Shown here: in pieces, positions 6,836 to 7,613 of the stretch | Position numbering within the stretch: the stretch's first letter is position 1 | How the letters are laid out: every line of letters starts with the position of its first letter | Origin: Spirochaetaceae bacterium | Lineage (GTDB): Bacteria; Spirochaetota; Spirochaetia; SZUA-6; Fen-1364 | Length of the DNA: 7,613 bases | Direction: 5' to 3' | Assembly (NCBI GenBank): GCA_003141795.1 | Contig: PLNO01000163.1 | Coordinates: forward strand, 497-8,109 | The notes under the pieces: generated by a model | Told to the model about the DNA's origin: nothing | The model's input: the letters and a program-made list of their open reading frames with translations, nothing else | The model's database searches: none | Program-made: the position numbers and the translations under genes

Positions 6836-6916
6836 ATGACCTTCGCAGTACTCGGTTGGTGTGTAAGACCTACATGACTTCGACAGTCCTCTTATGATAC
6901 GGTTGAAGAACAATAC

Positions 6917-7459
6917 ATGAAAAACAAAATAGTACCTCTTGAAGAAGTTAATGCACTGATAACGGAACCATCCACGGCCCTTGGAGTGGATGGACAGCCA
7001 GAAGTGGCAATCGTCTGCATTTGTGCGAATGGGCCGGATTGGAGTACCGAACTCGACAGAATTGTTTCCGGATGCATTGTATTGGGGTACAAAAGGATCC
7101 TTATTGACGTGAGAGGGGCCGAAGTTACCGTTCCATTTCAGATTGCTTGTATTGTATCAGCATGGCATTTGCTCGTAGAAGTTGGCGGCACACTACTGAT
7201 GAGTAGCCTCTCAGAACAATCGATAGATACACTGAAAGAACAGTTTGATCCTAAGCTATTCAACATTTTTGCTGACATAGATGACGGCATAAGTTGGGTA
7301 GGGATGGGGTTTGAACAGGATCTGAAACAAAAGTTCCCAAGAATTGCCAAATGCAAAGAATGTGGTACTGAAGGCACCGTTCACAAGCGGGGAGATCATC
7401 TCTGTGACGAGTGTGGAATGACGTACATGGTCACAGAGAGGGGGGAATTGCCTTTCTAA
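6917..7459 (+). CDS. Cassette-encoded STAS-like domain protein with C-terminal zinc ribbon
   Basis: A 180-residue protein of unknown function and the only ORF of cassette 1. Residues about 28-125 read as a STAS-like fold: strand VAIVCI (30-35), helix about 43-56, strand RILIDVRG (60-67), helix about 72-88, Gly-Gly then strand TLLMSSLS (92-99), helix 100-109 and a final LFNIFADIDDGI stretch. At the site where anti-anti-sigma proteins carry a phosphorylatable Ser (DxSG...DS), this protein has Val72-Pro73, so classical partner-switching by phosphorylation is unlikely. A compact Cys4 ribbon follows, C146-x2-C149-x13-C163-x2-C166, presumably binding zinc. There is no signal peptide or membrane segment. 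The ATG has only a weak purine-rich stretch (GAAGAA, 6905-6910) upstream. The STAS assignment is from pattern, not search, and is moderate; the zinc ribbon is clear. Confidence 0.85.
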   Translation: MKNKIVPLEEVNALITEPSTALGVDGQPEVAIVCICANGPDWSTELDRIVSGCIVLGYKRILIDVRGAEVTVPFQIACIVSAWHLLVEVGGTLLMSSLSEQSIDTLKEQFDPKLFNIFADIDDGISWVGMGFEQDLKQKFPRIAKCKECGTEGTVHKRGDHLCDECGMTYMVTERGELPF

Positions 7460-7490
7460 GTGCCTATTGGCTTTGGTCGTATCCAGTGGA

Positions 7491-7606
7491 GCCTAACAAA
7501 TCGTTGCAGTGCAACGCCTGAGTTTCGTCTATCGGAATTGCCTGAGTCCGCATGAACTGTCGCCTTTCGTTTTGATTCGGGGCGTGCACTGAACTCTATG
7601 TTAGCG
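7491..7606 (+). repeat. attC site (59-base element) of cassette 1
   Basis: R'' is GCCTAAC (7491-7497, fits RYYYAAC). A 5-base unpaired spacer follows (7498-7502 against 7595-7599). L'' (7503-7518) pairs with L' (7581-7594) through 14 base pairs, leaving exactly two extrahelical bases on the left arm, G7506 and A7514, eight bases apart. Two extrahelical bases on one arm are the feature that tells known integrases which attC strand to use. R' is GTTAGCG (7600-7606), with cleavage expected after G7600. The variable terminal part is 62 bases (7519-7580) and holds a GCCTGAGT direct repeat (7516-7523 and 7540-7547). The total of 116 bp is within the usual attC range. GTTAGCG departs from GTTRRRY at its last two bases. 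Confidence 0.93.
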
Positions 7607-7613
7607 CGCCCAA
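7601..7613 (+). mobile_element. First 13 bases of gene cassette 2 (truncated by window end)
   Basis: Sequence after the cleavage point in GTTAGCG belongs by definition to the next cassette, or to flanking DNA if the array ended here. It starts TTAGCGCGCC. Its mismatch to the R'' box of cassette 1 shows that it came from a different source. No coding content can be judged. Confidence 0.6.

Larger units (their letters stand above)
6753..7600 (+). mobile_element. Complete gene cassette 1 (848 bp)
   Basis: The cassette runs from the TT of the attI core to the G of the GTTAGCG core at 7600-7606. It holds one ORF (6917-7459) followed closely by attC, the standard cassette arrangement. When excised and closed, G7600 would join TTAGGC to re-form GTTAGGC, fully complementary to its R'' box. 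The 164-base leader before the ORF is longer than in many cassettes and may carry its own promoter. The lower-GC composition relative to the chromosome part of the window fits an independent origin. Confidence 0.9.
5347..7613. mobile_element. Integron platform: intI, attI, cassette 1 and start of cassette 2 (runs off the window)
   Basis: The layout is that of a classical integron: a minus-strand integron integrase, an attI core beside its 5' end, and a cassette in the opposite orientation that ends in an attC. The 3-bp GTT core motif at both cassette ends (6752 and 7600) and the attC fold support this independently of the protein. Base composition is lower in GC than the left flank. No transposon ends, sul/qac genes or resistance genes are visible, so a chromosomal integron is more likely than a class 1 type, but the array length is unknown because the window ends 13 bases into cassette 2. 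Confidence 0.92.

Noticed and set aside
6683..6913. 76-codon minus-strand frame spanning the attI core
   Set aside because: It crosses the cassette insertion point, so it would be split whenever the cassette moves, and it shows no recognisable domain.

Overview
The window is a GC-rich bacterial chromosome segment carrying the start of an integron. The host is probably a spirochaete or a similar environmental bacterium. That is an inference from remembered resemblance of the FtsK alpha/beta domain to spirochaete FtsK proteins and from the high GC; no rRNA or other marker confirms it.

Layout. Bases 1-630 contain no convincing gene. They are GC-rich, hairpin-prone DNA with an exact 19-bp direct repeat and a weak terminator-like hairpin with a T run. 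Then come ftsK (631-2967, +), a polytopic membrane protein (2954-3892, -) whose 3' end overlaps that of ftsK, and a divergently transcribed, probably secreted endonuclease/exonuclease/phosphatase-fold hydrolase (3950-4930, +). This part reads as ordinary high-GC chromosomal DNA with strong Shine-Dalgarno sequences. After a 416-base gap (4931-5346) in which base composition falls, the window enters the integron.

The integron has the classical layout. The integrase gene intI (5347-6603, -) is transcribed away from an attI region ending in the core site GTTAGGC (6752-6758). It is followed by a complete first gene cassette of 848 bp (6753-7600) with one ORF (6917-7459, +) and a well-formed attC site (7491-7606). 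The last 13 bases are the start of a second cassette. The attC R'' box is a perfect 7-base complement of the core at the other end of the same cassette, but only a partial complement of the core that now follows it. This is what excision and circularisation of cassette 1 predicts, and it fixes both cassette boundaries.

The two points of most interest are in the integron. The integrase has all six tyrosine-recombinase active-site residues and the integron-specific insertion, but also about 100 extra N-terminal residues that look like a second SAM-like core-binding domain. The first cassette encodes a 180-residue protein with a STAS-like domain lacking the usual phosphorylatable serine, fused to a C-terminal Cys4 zinc ribbon; its function is unknown.
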